17,141 nucleotides of DNA from an uncultured Lachnospiraceae bacterium. Its GTDB lineage: Bacteria > Bacillota > Clostridia > Lachnospirales > Lachnospiraceae. Location: contig CAJTSL010000007.1 of NCBI GenBank assembly GCA_910578845.1, positions 5,349 to 22,489 on the forward strand, given 5' to 3'. Below are positions 8,948-15,776 of the stretch, piece by piece; the first letter of the stretch is position 1, and each line of letters opens with the position of its first letter. The notes below the pieces were generated by a model. It was not told where the DNA came from. It searched no databases and saw nothing but the letters and a program-made list of their open reading frames with translations. Position numbers and translations under genes: made by a program.

Positions 8948-11900
8948 TTATTCTATGGATTTTAAGGATTCCGCCATATTAATTTTCTCCAATTTAAAGA
9001 ACATGATCACGTTGACAAACATGGCAAAACCAAACGTAAATAGTAGGCTGAGCACATAACCAGATGGCGTAATCACTGTTTTAAAAGAGATCATATCAAT
9101 ATTGATATGATACATGACAAACCAGTGCAGCCACTTTCCAAGCAATAAGCCAACAAGCGCTCCTATTCCCGTCAATATCATGTTCTCCCGGAACACATAA
9201 TCAGCAGTTTCCATTGCGTAAAAACCGAGTACCTTAATTGTCGCAATTTCCCGAATTCTTTCCGTAATATTAATATTCGTCAAATTGTAAAGCACGATGA
9301 ATGCTAGGCTGCCCGCACAGACTATGATCAGAGCGACAATGTAATTCACGCTCTCCATCATAGAGGCAATCCTTTCACGCATATCCTGGATGACATTCAC
9401 CGAAAGCACATTCTTCCTATCCGAAACCATTGCCGCCGCTTCATGCACATCCATTTCTTCTGCTACGGCCGCATATGCGCTTTTGTATTCCGGCTTCACG
9501 CCAAACTGTTCCTCATAAGTATCTTCATGAATATAAATATAATTATATACGAAGTTCTCACAGACCGCGCTTATTTGTAGCGTCAGCTTATTCATGTCAC
9601 TATCCCGTAACGTTACTGTGTCTCCAATCTTGATTCCCATATTCTCAGCTATTTTGGCGGTCAGGACAGCCTCGCCTTTCGCAGGATAAGGAATTTCTTC
9701 TCCTTCTTTTGTATGTAGGCTTAAGAACGTGCTGATCTCCTCTATATTCTCAGGTATTTCCAAATAAACGGTCTTCGTTTTGCCGCCAAAATCTATATCA
9801 ACGCTTTCCTCATAGCGAAACGCAATCTTAGAAAACAGATCCGCTGTCTGTTCTGCGAAACGGTCGGCCATGTCTTCCCCAAGACCCTCCGTAAAAGCAA
9901 TCTCAATGTCAAACATCTGGATTTCATCATATTGCATATCCGCAACATTAGTAACCGATTCCTTCACGCCAAATCCCGTTACCAACAATGCGGTACAGCC
10001 ACTGATCCCAAGGATCATCATGAAAAAACGCTTCTTATATCTCACAAGATTTCTCATAGAGACTTTATGCAAAAACTTCATCCGGTTCCATATGAAAGTA
10101 ATTTTCTCTAAAAAAATTCGCTTCCCGCCTTTAGGCGCTTTAGGGCGGATTAAATTCGCAGGCTCGCTATAGAGTTCATACCGGCAGGAGAAATACGCCG
10201 CTCCTACCGAGCAGAGAAGCGCCGCCGCAATAGAAAGAAACGCAAGCCATCCGTCAAAATAGTAATGTATCTCACCCAAATTGTATATGATGCGGTAGCC
10301 CATCCAGATCACGATTGGAAAGAGCCAGGAGCCTACCACATAACCTGCTACAGCTCCCATAAATGCCGCCGAACCTGCATAAAATAGGAATTTCCCCATA
10401 ATAGCGCCATTACCGTAACCAAGCGCTTTTAGTACCCCAATCTGCGTACGCTGTTCTTCTACCATCCTGTTCATCGTTGTCATACAGACAAGCGCTGCCA
10501 CCAGGAAGAAAAACACCGGAAAAACATCCGCAATGCCCGCCACAATATTCGAATCATTTTCATAACAGGCATAACCGATATTCGTATTTCTAGTCAGTAC
10601 ATACGTGTCGGGTTCCTCAATATCTTCTAACTCCGCCTGCGCATCATCAATCTTTTTCTGCGCATCTGCTACTTCTTCTTCAAACTCAGTTTTTGCATCC
10701 TCATATTCCTTTTTACCGTCAGCTAACTCTATCCTGCCATCTTCCAGATCTGCCTTGCCATCCTCCAATTCCACTCTCGCATCGGCAAGGTCTGCCCTGG
10801 CGTTGGCCAGTTCTATCCTGCCATCGGCAAGTTCCTGCCTGCCGTCTTCTAAGTCTATCTTTGCCTGCGCTAACTGTTCCTTACCGTCTTCTAGCTCTGT
10901 TCTTGCTTTCCTGACTTCCTCTTTTGCCGCTTGTAATTCCTCTTCCGCTTCCCGTAATACTTTATCATTATATTCGATTTCAGCCCATGCAGCCCCGATC
11001 TCCTCTTTTCCTGCCTGAATCTGCACTTTGCCTTCTTCAATCTGGCCTTTTACGCCCTGGATCTGTCCTATGCCGCCCTGAAGCTGGCTCTTACTATCCG
11101 CAAGCTGCGCTTTCCCTGCCGCAATTTGGGCAAGCGCCGCTTCCGCTTCTCCCATCTTCGCGTCATAGATATCCTGAGATATCATACCAGCGGCAAGAAG
11201 CTGTTTTAACTGCTCTTTTCCGCTATTTGCCGCGCTCTCCTGGGCAGCAAGCTCTGCTTCTGCCTGTTCCACTTCTGACAATTGGGCAAGCAGTTCTCCT
11301 TCCTGCTTGAGCAAGTTAGCTTCCTGCCCTAACAGTTCATCTTCCTTCGCATGTAGCTGCGCCTCCTTCTCCTGCAGCGTCGCTCTTCCCTGCTCAAGTT
11401 CTTCTCTTGCTCCCGCCAATTTCAGTTCGTTATCAAAAATCTCCCATTCATGATATGCAATTTCTTTATCCGCATCCGCAATTTCCTGCTCTTTCTCCTG
11501 GATCTCTTTTTCACCGTCCGCGATTTCCTGTTCCCCATCACGGATCTTCGCCTCAGCATCCGCAACCTCACGCTCTCCGTCACGGATCTTCTGCTCCCCA
11601 TCACGGATTTCCTCTTCACCATCTATTAATTCCTGCTCTCCGTCCTGAATCTCCTTCCAGGCATCTGCAAGCTCTTCTTCTGCTTCTTCCGTCTTATCAG
11701 CAAGCTCTATGCGCGCATCGTCTATTTCCTGCTGCGCATCCCGGATGATTTCCGTATATCTTGCCATCGCGACTTCTTCCGTCTTATCCTCAAGCAGCTC
11801 CTCTACGCTATCAATATAGTCCTCATAGGCATCTGTATAGACATCATGCTCCTGCCTCATTGTCAGATAGATTTCCGTCCAGTAATCACAATCAAACGCC

Positions 11901-12502
11901 TCCGGCATGACATAGAAAAAGCCAGCCACTTTTCCATTGCCGATAGAGGTCGTCCCACGCTCAAAATTAATATAATAAGGCGATCGCACAAAGCCAACAA
12001 TTGTATAAACAGAGCCCCGCAGCATCTCCAACGTATCTTCATCGTTATTATCTGTCACGACGATCTGTGTACCAAGCAGCTTTTCATCATATAAAGCGTC
12101 ATCTAAGACACATTCACCGGGATTTTCCGGCATTCTGCCAGCCGTTATAATAATCCTGTTAACCGACTCCGGCACTCCCTGGATCTTGTAGACAGACTCA
12201 TTGCCGTCTCCGATTGCGCAAATCGCATCAATAGAAATTGCCCCTTCTGCAACTGCGACTTCCTCCAATTGCACAAAAGCTTCCACATCATCTTTCTCAA
12301 ACCCGATTGTCGTCAACAACCGCAGGTCAAAGAAACTTTGCTCGCGAAGATAATCATTTAACGTAGCAATCATTGCCGGTGTCGTTACTTTAAGACCGAC
12401 AAACAAAGCAACGCCTAACATCACAATTGCGAAAATTGCGAGATAGCGCCCAAGGCTTCCTTTGATTTCCCTGATTGTAGTCTTTATCATCCCACTGCTC
12501 AT
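8948..12502 (-). CDS. FtsX-family ABC exporter permease with giant coiled-coil hairpin
   Basis: 1184-residue membrane protein. TM1 is at about 20-38, followed by a long extracytoplasmic region to about 655. A first FtsX module has TMs at about 656-677, 702-735 and 752-772. A further TM is at about 826-846, then a second extracytoplasmic domain, and a last FtsX module has TMs at about 1052-1075, 1107-1130 and 1146-1169. Both FtsX cores show the conserved IGVLKALGY / IATIKVLGF motif. Residues about 252-628 are almost uninterrupted heptads rich in D-G-E, with a turn near 432-452, so they should fold as an antiparallel helical hairpin projecting outward. The start has AGGAA 6 nt upstream. It pairs with the ATPase 112 bp upstream. 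FtsX-type permeases of this class work by mechanotransmission or export of lipids, peptides or lipoproteins; the substrate here is unknown. Confidence 0.93.
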   Translation of the reverse strand: MSSGMIKTTIREIKGSLGRYLAIFAIVMLGVALFVGLKVTTPAMIATLNDYLREQSFFDLRLLTTIGFEKDDVEAFVQLEEVAVAEGAISIDAICAIGDGNESVYKIQGVPESVNRIIITAGRMPENPGECVLDDALYDEKLLGTQIVVTDNNDEDTLEMLRGSVYTIVGFVRSPYYINFERGTTSIGNGKVAGFFYVMPEAFDCDYWTEIYLTMRQEHDVYTDAYEDYIDSVEELLEDKTEEVAMARYTEIIRDAQQEIDDARIELADKTEEAEEELADAWKEIQDGEQELIDGEEEIRDGEQKIRDGEREVADAEAKIRDGEQEIADGEKEIQEKEQEIADADKEIAYHEWEIFDNELKLAGAREELEQGRATLQEKEAQLHAKEDELLGQEANLLKQEGELLAQLSEVEQAEAELAAQESAANSGKEQLKQLLAAGMISQDIYDAKMGEAEAALAQIAAGKAQLADSKSQLQGGIGQIQGVKGQIEEGKVQIQAGKEEIGAAWAEIEYNDKVLREAEEELQAAKEEVRKARTELEDGKEQLAQAKIDLEDGRQELADGRIELANARADLADARVELEDGKADLEDGRIELADGKKEYEDAKTEFEEEVADAQKKIDDAQAELEDIEEPDTYVLTRNTNIGYACYENDSNIVAGIADVFPVFFFLVAALVCMTTMNRMVEEQRTQIGVLKALGYGNGAIMGKFLFYAGSAAFMGAVAGYVVGSWLFPIVIWMGYRIIYNLGEIHYYFDGWLAFLSIAAALLCSVGAAYFSCRYELYSEPANLIRPKAPKGGKRIFLEKITFIWNRMKFLHKVSMRNLVRYKKRFFMMILGISGCTALLVTGFGVKESVTNVADMQYDEIQMFDIEIAFTEGLGEDMADRFAEQTADLFSKIAFRYEESVDIDFGGKTKTVYLEIPENIEEISTFLSLHTKEGEEIPYPAKGEAVLTAKIAENMGIKIGDTVTLRDSDMNKLTLQISAVCENFVYNYIYIHEDTYEEQFGVKPEYKSAYAAVAEEMDVHEAAAMVSDRKNVLSVNVIQDMRERIASMMESVNYIVALIIVCAGSLAFIVLYNLTNINITERIREIATIKVLGFYAMETADYVFRENMILTGIGALVGLLLGKWLHWFVMYHINIDMISFKTVITPSGYVLSLLFTFGFAMFVNVIMFFKLEKINMAESLKSIE
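11501..11650 (-). repeat. 21-bp tandem repeat encoding DG heptads
   Basis: This stretch encodes permease residues about 285-334, seven heptads such as IRDGEQK, IRDGERE and IADGEKE. At DNA level the repeat reads as diverged 21-bp units (for example CCATCACGGATC and CCGTCACGGATC on the plus strand). It marks recent expansion or slippage within the coiled-coil coding region. Copy number may vary between strains. Confidence 0.7.
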
Positions 12503-12614
12503 CGCTGTTCCTCATTAATGTCCATGATTGCTTCTCCGATCTAATCAATCTAATTTTAGCCTAATTCAATGCCATATTTTACCCGGCACGAATCTACAAG
12601 GTGAAGCGCCGTTA

Positions 12615-13319
12615 TTACCATTCGATTTCCTCTACCGGGACGATATGCTGGTTCAGCTCCATCTTGCGCACCGTTCCGCTCTTAACCGTAATAATCCTGT
12701 CTGCCATCGCTGTCAAGGCCTGATTATGTGTAATGACAACAACTGTCATTCCCTCTTTCCTACAGGTATCCTGCAATAGCTTTAATACCGCTTTGCCGGT
12801 ATTATAATCCAGCGCGCCTGTCGGCTCGTCACACAATAATAGCTTCGGGTTCTTCGCCAACGCTCTTGCAATTGCCACCCTCTGCTGTTCGCCTCCTGAT
12901 AACTGTGCCGGGAAATTGCCCGCACGATCCTTTAACCCGACCTGTTCTAAAACCGCCATTGCCTCCAAAGGCTCTTTACAGATCTGCGCTGCAAGTTCTA
13001 CATTTTCCACCGCAGTCAGGTTTTGTACCAGATTATAGAACTGAAAAACAAACCCAATATCATAACGCCTATAAGAAGTCAGCTTCCTGTTATTGTATGC
13101 GGAAATCTCTTCTCCGTCTAGCATCACTTTTCCGGATGAAAGCTTGTCCATACCGCCCAGGATATTCAGAATCGTTGTCTTACCTGCACCCGACGCGCCA
13201 ACCACGACACAGAATTCTCCTTTTTCGATCACGAAATTGACGTCCTTCAATGCCTCAATGTCCACTTCTCCCATATGATATGTCTTGCTGACATTCTTAA
13301 ATTCTACAAAAGATGCCAT
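12615..13319 (-). CDS. ABC exporter ATPase (MacB/LolD/BceA class)
   Basis: 234-residue nucleotide-binding protein that powers the FtsX permease. Walker A is GASGAGKTT at 41-49, the Q-loop Q94, the signature LSGGEQQRVAIARAL at 141-155, Walker B LLLCDEPTGALD at 161-172 and the switch histidine H199. Length and motifs are those of stand-alone MacB/BceA-type ATPases. The start at 13319 has AAGGAAG about 8 nt upstream. It is the first gene of the operon, followed by a 112-bp gap to the permease in which I see no terminator. Its 5' leader holds a hairpin and repeated motifs (13339-13409). Confidence 0.96.
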   Translation of the reverse strand: MASFVEFKNVSKTYHMGEVDIEALKDVNFVIEKGEFCVVVGASGAGKTTILNILGGMDKLSSGKVMLDGEEISAYNNRKLTSYRRYDIGFVFQFYNLVQNLTAVENVELAAQICKEPLEAMAVLEQVGLKDRAGNFPAQLSGGEQQRVAIARALAKNPKLLLCDEPTGALDYNTGKAVLKLLQDTCRKEGMTVVVITHNQALTAMADRIITVKSGTVRKMELNQHIVPVEEIEW

Positions 13320-13338
13320 AACCGTAACTTCCTTTCTT

Positions 13339-13409
13339 TCCTGTCATAGTAAGCGTTTGCGAGACTCCTGTTTTTCAAAACCTAGTTTCGCAATTGCCTC
13401 CTGTCATAG
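13339..13409. repeat. 11-bp direct repeat TCCTGTCATAG, two copies 60 bp apart
   Basis: TCCTGTCATAG occurs at 13339-13349 and exactly again at 13399-13409, bracketing the leader hairpin of the ABC operon. On the transcribed strand each copy reads CTATGACAGGA, containing a Shine-Dalgarno-like core. A shorter TCCTGT lies between them at 13366-13371. The role is unknown. Confidence 0.5.
13357..13393 (-). promoter_or_regulatory. Stem-loop in 5' leader of the ABC exporter operon
   Basis: On the minus strand TTGCGA (from 13393) pairs with TCGCAA (to 13357). Interior pairs ACT/AGT and GTTT/AAAC close on a TGAA loop. The interrupted 13-bp hairpin begins 37 nt before the ATPase start codon. It lacks a T run, so it is not a standard terminator; it could affect stability or translation. 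Confidence 0.35.
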
Positions 13410-13523
13410 GATTGGGAGCGCTCACCGCTGCTTGCCCACTGGCTTTTCATTTCTCTCCGCATAGTTTATCATATTTAGTTAGACAATAAAATAATCTGAG
13501 CATAAAAAACATAAAGCATATAT

Positions 13524-13537
13524 AAATTTTCAAATTT
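13524..13537. promoter_or_regulatory. Candidate MarR operator
   Basis: AAATTT-TC-AAATTT is an AT-rich inverted repeat about 200 bp upstream of the ATPase gene. FabT-like MarR proteins recognise palindromes with TTTGA/TCAAA arms, and CAAATTTAACTAG here partly resembles such a half-site. A second related stretch, TTTAGTTAGACAA, lies near 13474. The assignment rests on position and resemblance only. Confidence 0.25.
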
Positions 13538-13690
13538 AACTAGCTTTCCATCAAATGCCTCCTTCTTTCGTCTCCCCCAACTGCCCGGCTTGCTTTTACC
13601 GCTTCCGAAATAAATGAGCTAACTATTATTTAGCGTTATTTTCTATATTACATTTGTATCATTTTGTTATAGCAAATATATGATATCTAT

Positions 13691-13717
13691 AAAAAAGCAC
13701 CTTTTTTCTAGAAAAAA
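13691..13717. repeat. Overlapping A/T-tract inverted repeats
   Basis: AAAAAAG-CAC-CTTTTTT (13691-13707) overlaps the perfect palindrome TTTTTTCTAGAAAAAA (13702-13717). A further inverted repeat, AAATAGC-ATTG-GCTATTT, follows at 13734-13751. All lie in the xre upstream region. They may bend DNA or serve as binding sites; no function is demonstrated. Confidence 0.4.
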
Positions 13718-13760
13718 AAATTTGCTTTTCAACAAATAGCATTGGCTATTTAATAGACAA

Positions 13761-13789
13761 TTTCAATTTTCTAGATTTTTCACTACAAT
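13761..13789 (+). promoter_or_regulatory. Candidate xre promoter
   Basis: TTTCAA (13761-13766) and TACAAT (13784-13789) are 17 bp apart, with the ribosome site GGAAGGAGA just downstream. The -35 is poor. The -10 lies in TACAATATAG (13784-13793), a 10-mer repeated in inverted orientation beyond the gene at 14142-14151, suggesting a regulator-binding site on the promoter. An alternative start further upstream uses TTGTTA (13664-13669) and TATAAA (13688-13693), 18 bp apart. Confidence 0.4.
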
Positions 13790-13809
13790 ATAGGGAAGGA
13801 GATATTACT

Positions 13810-14067
13810 ATGAAAGATTCCATCTACAATCACGATATTTTTGACCATTCAGATAAGTACATAGAAATAGGCTATAACATTGCCTATTACAGAAAACATG
13901 CAAAACTAACACAAGAACAACTTGCTGAGAAAATCGGCATTAGCCGCTCACATATCAGCGCGCTCGAAGCACCAAATGTCATGCGCAAAGTCTCACTGGA
14001 ATTACTATTCAACATTGCCGCCGTGCTGGATGTGGAAGTATATAAACTGTTCATTTTCCGGGACTAA
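13810..14067 (+). CDS. Small XRE-family DNA-binding regulator
   Basis: 85-residue single-domain helix-turn-helix protein of the Cro/C1 type. Helices span about 17-80, with LTQEQLAEKIGISRSHISALEA (33-54) as the helix-turn-helix, followed by SLELLFNIAAVLDVEVYKLF, the usual fourth and fifth helices. It has no effector or protease domain. AAGGAGA about 8 nt upstream fixes the start. It stands alone between the ABC and fructokinase operons in an AT-rich stretch, with no toxin gene beside it. Autoregulation is plausible from the repeated TACAATATAG sites. Its targets are unknown. Confidence 0.85.
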   Translation: MKDSIYNHDIFDHSDKYIEIGYNIAYYRKHAKLTQEQLAEKIGISRSHISALEAPNVMRKVSLELLFNIAAVLDVEVYKLFIFRD

Positions 14068-14093
14068 TCAGGCTCTCTATGCCAATTTTTCAT

Positions 14094-14118
14094 ACTACAA
14101 AATGTAGTCTTCTTTTTT
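14094..14118 (+). terminator. Candidate terminator of xre
   Basis: ACTACA-AAA-TGTAGT (14094-14108) is a perfect 6-bp stem with a 3-nt loop, followed by CTTCTTTTTT. The stem is AT-rich and weak for a terminator, so it could instead be an operator, since it repeats the ACTACAA found at the xre promoter. Confidence 0.4.
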
Positions 14119-14145
14119 CTTTACTTCATTTTGTTGTATAGCTAT

Positions 14146-14173
14146 ATTGTATCACAATATCATCGTTTGTCAA
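14146..14173 (-). promoter_or_regulatory. Strong promoter-like sequence antisense to xre
   Basis: On the minus strand a consensus TTGACA (14173-14168), a 16-bp spacer and TACAAT (14151-14146) with an extended TG element just upstream form the best sigma-A-like promoter in the window. It points towards and antisense to xre, with no minus-strand gene of size before the ABC operon leader. The -10 lies in the perfect inverted repeat ATATTGT-ATC-ACAATAT (14144-14160). Confidence 0.5.
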
Positions 14174-14198
14174 ATGATTTTAAAATAAACTTTATATT

Positions 14199-14215
14199 GT
14201 TAATTTCCAATTAAC
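14199..14215. repeat. Inverted repeat downstream of spmB
   Basis: GTTAATT-TCC-AATTAAC is a perfect 7-bp inverted repeat in the spacer between the convergent xre and spmB genes. It is AT-only in the stem and has no flanking T run, so it is not a convincing terminator. Confidence 0.3.
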
Positions 14216-14255
14216 AGCTTCCTCCGTGTTTTTAAGCTTCTGTCGGCACAATCAT

Positions 14256-14801
14256 TTATTTCATCATGCCGGCTAGGACAAAGCTTGCTATTACGCCCGA
14301 GAACGTCGCCAGAATAGCGCCCGAAAGCGTATATCTTGTTTTCGTTACTTTTGCCGCCATATAATATACGGACATCGTATAGAAAACTGTTTCAGTACAG
14401 CTCATCATAATAGACGTTGTCATCCCTATCAAAGAATCTGGCCCATGATTTTTGAAGATATCTAACACCAGTCCTGTTGCAGCGGAAGAAGAAAACATTT
14501 TCACCAGAATAAGCGGTATCAGTTCTGATGAGAAACCAAATCTCTCCGTCATGCCGGAGAATAGGCCGCCCAGGAAGTCCAGAAAGCCGGATGCCCTCAG
14601 CACGCCTACTGCCACCATCAGCCCGATCAATGTCGGCATGATCTGTATGACCGTGTGAAAGCCATCTTTTGCCCCTTTGACAAAATCCTCATAAACATTA
14701 GTTTTCACTGTAATGCCATATGCCACAATGTAGAAAATGATCACTGGGATGATAATATTTGAAAAGTGTGCAAAAACCTGTGCCATAAAAAATGCCTGCA
14801 T
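14256..14801 (-). CDS. spmB: Spore maturation protein B homologue
   Basis: 181-residue integral membrane protein of the nucleoside-recognition/Gate family. VIQIMPTLIGLMVAVGVLRASG, ELIPLILVKMFSSSAATGL and IMMSCTETVFYTMSVYY (approximate segments) are hallmark SpmB stretches, with about five hydrophobic helices covering the length. In Bacillus and Clostridium, SpmA and SpmB act together in spore core dehydration and heat resistance. Here no spmA accompanies it; the upstream gene is a fructokinase 38 bp away. The annotated start at 14801 has AAGGAAAG 5 nt upstream, but both lie inside a strong hairpin. A second in-frame ATG at 14786 (residue 6) lies just after it and is a possible alternative start. 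Confidence 0.87.
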   Translation of the reverse strand: MQAFFMAQVFAHFSNIIIPVIIFYIVAYGITVKTNVYEDFVKGAKDGFHTVIQIMPTLIGLMVAVGVLRASGFLDFLGGLFSGMTERFGFSSELIPLILVKMFSSSAATGLVLDIFKNHGPDSLIGMTTSIMMSCTETVFYTMSVYYMAAKVTKTRYTLSGAILATFSGVIASFVLAGMMK

Positions 14802-14832
14802 AAATTCTTTCCTTATAATTTATGCAAGCATT
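14791..14832 (-). promoter_or_regulatory. Hairpin enclosing the spmB ribosome site and start codon
   Basis: On the transcribed strand AATGCTTGCATAAATT and AATTTATGCAGGCATT pair over 16 bp with a single G-U wobble, leaving a 10-nt loop ATAAGGAAAG. The loop contains the spmB Shine-Dalgarno and the 3' arm contains its ATG. The 3' arm runs into six T residues, so it also has the form of a terminator for the upstream fructokinase gene. Either attenuation, a translational switch, or both would fit. Confidence 0.65.
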
Positions 14833-14839
14833 TTCTGCT

Positions 14840-15724
14840 TTATTCTTTTTCTTCCATTTCCAATTCCATCATGCCAAGTTTTAACGCACCCATGATGCCT
14901 TGCTTATCGTCCAAACTTTGTGCCACAATAAAAGTATCCAGATCTTTCAGTTCTTTCGTCTGCAAATATCCATTCAATAGCTGCTTAAAGCGGTTCCGGA
15001 CCATCGGCAATAACTGTTTCTGGTGCATGACTCCTCCGCCAAGGATGATCCGCTGTGGAGACAAGATACAGGTATAATCTACCAGAGCCTGCGCAATATA
15101 GTCCGCTTCCATTTCCCAAACTTTCATATCCTCCGCTAACTCTATCGCCTTCTTGCCCCATCTTTTTTCAATTGCCGGACCCGCGGCAAGCCCTTCAAAG
15201 CAGTTCTCATGAAAAGGACAGCCTCCCGCAAATGTATCCTCCGGTAACTTGCGCAACAGAATGTGACCGCCTTCCGGGTGCAACATTCCATGTAGAAGCT
15301 TCCCGTCAGCAATGACGCCAACGCCGATGCCCGTCCCAATGGTTATATAAATACAGCTATTTAATCCTTTACCGATTCCCCAAGTATGTTCACCAAGTGC
15401 TGAGCCGTTTACATCCGTGTCAAATCCTACTGGTACTTTCAATTCTTCCCGGAATGTGCCTACAATATCGCAATTCTGCCATGCCGTCTTCGGCGTCGTT
15501 GTGATATAGCCATATGTGGGCGAATCCCTGTTTAAATCAATCGGTCCAAAACATCCAATCCCCAACGCCTCTATCCCTTTACCTTTGAAAAAAGTAAGTA
15601 ACTTAGGGAGCGTCTCTTCCGGTGTTACAGTAGGAATAGAAATCTGTTCTGTAATCTCCCCGTTTTCATTGCCAATGGCACAGACCATTTTCGTGCCGCC
15701 TGCTTCTAATGCGCCCAATATCAT
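14840..15724 (-). CDS. ROK-family fructokinase (YdhR/ScrK type)
   Basis: 294-residue cytoplasmic sugar kinase, predicted to convert fructose and ATP to fructose 6-phosphate. The N-terminal ATP loop is LEAGGTKMVCAIG (6-18). FDTDVNGSALGEHTWG (101-116) contains the catalytic aspartate D104. TIGTGIGVGVI (128-138) is the second phosphate loop, and the ROK zinc site follows: H154, C169, H172, C175. The EAGGTK start, GxCPFHxxCxEGLAAGPAI and overall length match Bacillus YdhR/GmuE-type fructokinases rather than glucokinase or NagC repressors, and there is no DNA-binding domain. The start has GGGAGG about 9 nt upstream and its own promoter at 15777-15806. spmB follows 38 bp later behind a hairpin. Confidence 0.92.
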   Translation of the reverse strand: MILGALEAGGTKMVCAIGNENGEITEQISIPTVTPEETLPKLLTFFKGKGIEALGIGCFGPIDLNRDSPTYGYITTTPKTAWQNCDIVGTFREELKVPVGFDTDVNGSALGEHTWGIGKGLNSCIYITIGTGIGVGVIADGKLLHGMLHPEGGHILLRKLPEDTFAGGCPFHENCFEGLAAGPAIEKRWGKKAIELAEDMKVWEMEADYIAQALVDYTCILSPQRIILGGGVMHQKQLLPMVRNRFKQLLNGYLQTKELKDLDTFIVAQSLDDKQGIMGALKLGMMELEMEEKE

Positions 15725-15776
15725 TTCTTATTTTCCTCCCTTTCTAGAATAGATATTTACCATGTATCTGCTCTCT

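Larger units (their letters stand above)
13320..13809. other. 490-bp intergenic region between ABC operon and xre
   Basis: Mostly AT-rich, non-coding divergent region. From the ABC side it holds the leader hairpin and direct repeats (13339-13409), a stretch near 13450-13500 that may contain the ABC promoter, the palindromic AAATTTTCAAATTT at 13524-13537, and a GC-richer island at about 13558-13612. A-tract palindromes (13691-13717) and the xre promoter follow. On the minus strand a strong Shine-Dalgarno-like AAGGAGG precedes ATG GAA AGC TAG, a four-codon dead end. No gene of credible length was found. Confidence 0.6.

Noticed and set aside
10605..11018. Plus-strand open frame of 137 codons, rich in serine and alanine
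   Set aside because: It is antisense to the permease coiled coil; its composition is the complement of the Glu/Asp/Leu-rich heptads and it has no family features.
11501..11650. Regular repeats resembling a CRISPR array
   Set aside because: The 21-bp units are contiguous, diverged and in frame as protein heptads, with no unique spacers.
13348..13361. cre-like site AGTAAGCGTTTGCG in the ABC leader
   Set aside because: The core fits the CcpA consensus, but both outer bases mismatch and it is better explained as part of the leader hairpin.
13480..13618. Minus-strand open frame of about 46 codons
   Set aside because: It has no start codon near its beginning and only an internal ATG without a ribosome site.
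13810..14067. XRE gene as antitoxin of a toxin-antitoxin pair
   Set aside because: No neighbouring small toxin frame with a ribosome site was found on either strand within the flanking spacers.
14160..14210. Minus-strand TTG frame of 16 codons preceded by GGAGG
   Set aside because: It is too short and overlaps the antisense promoter; no family resemblance could be seen.
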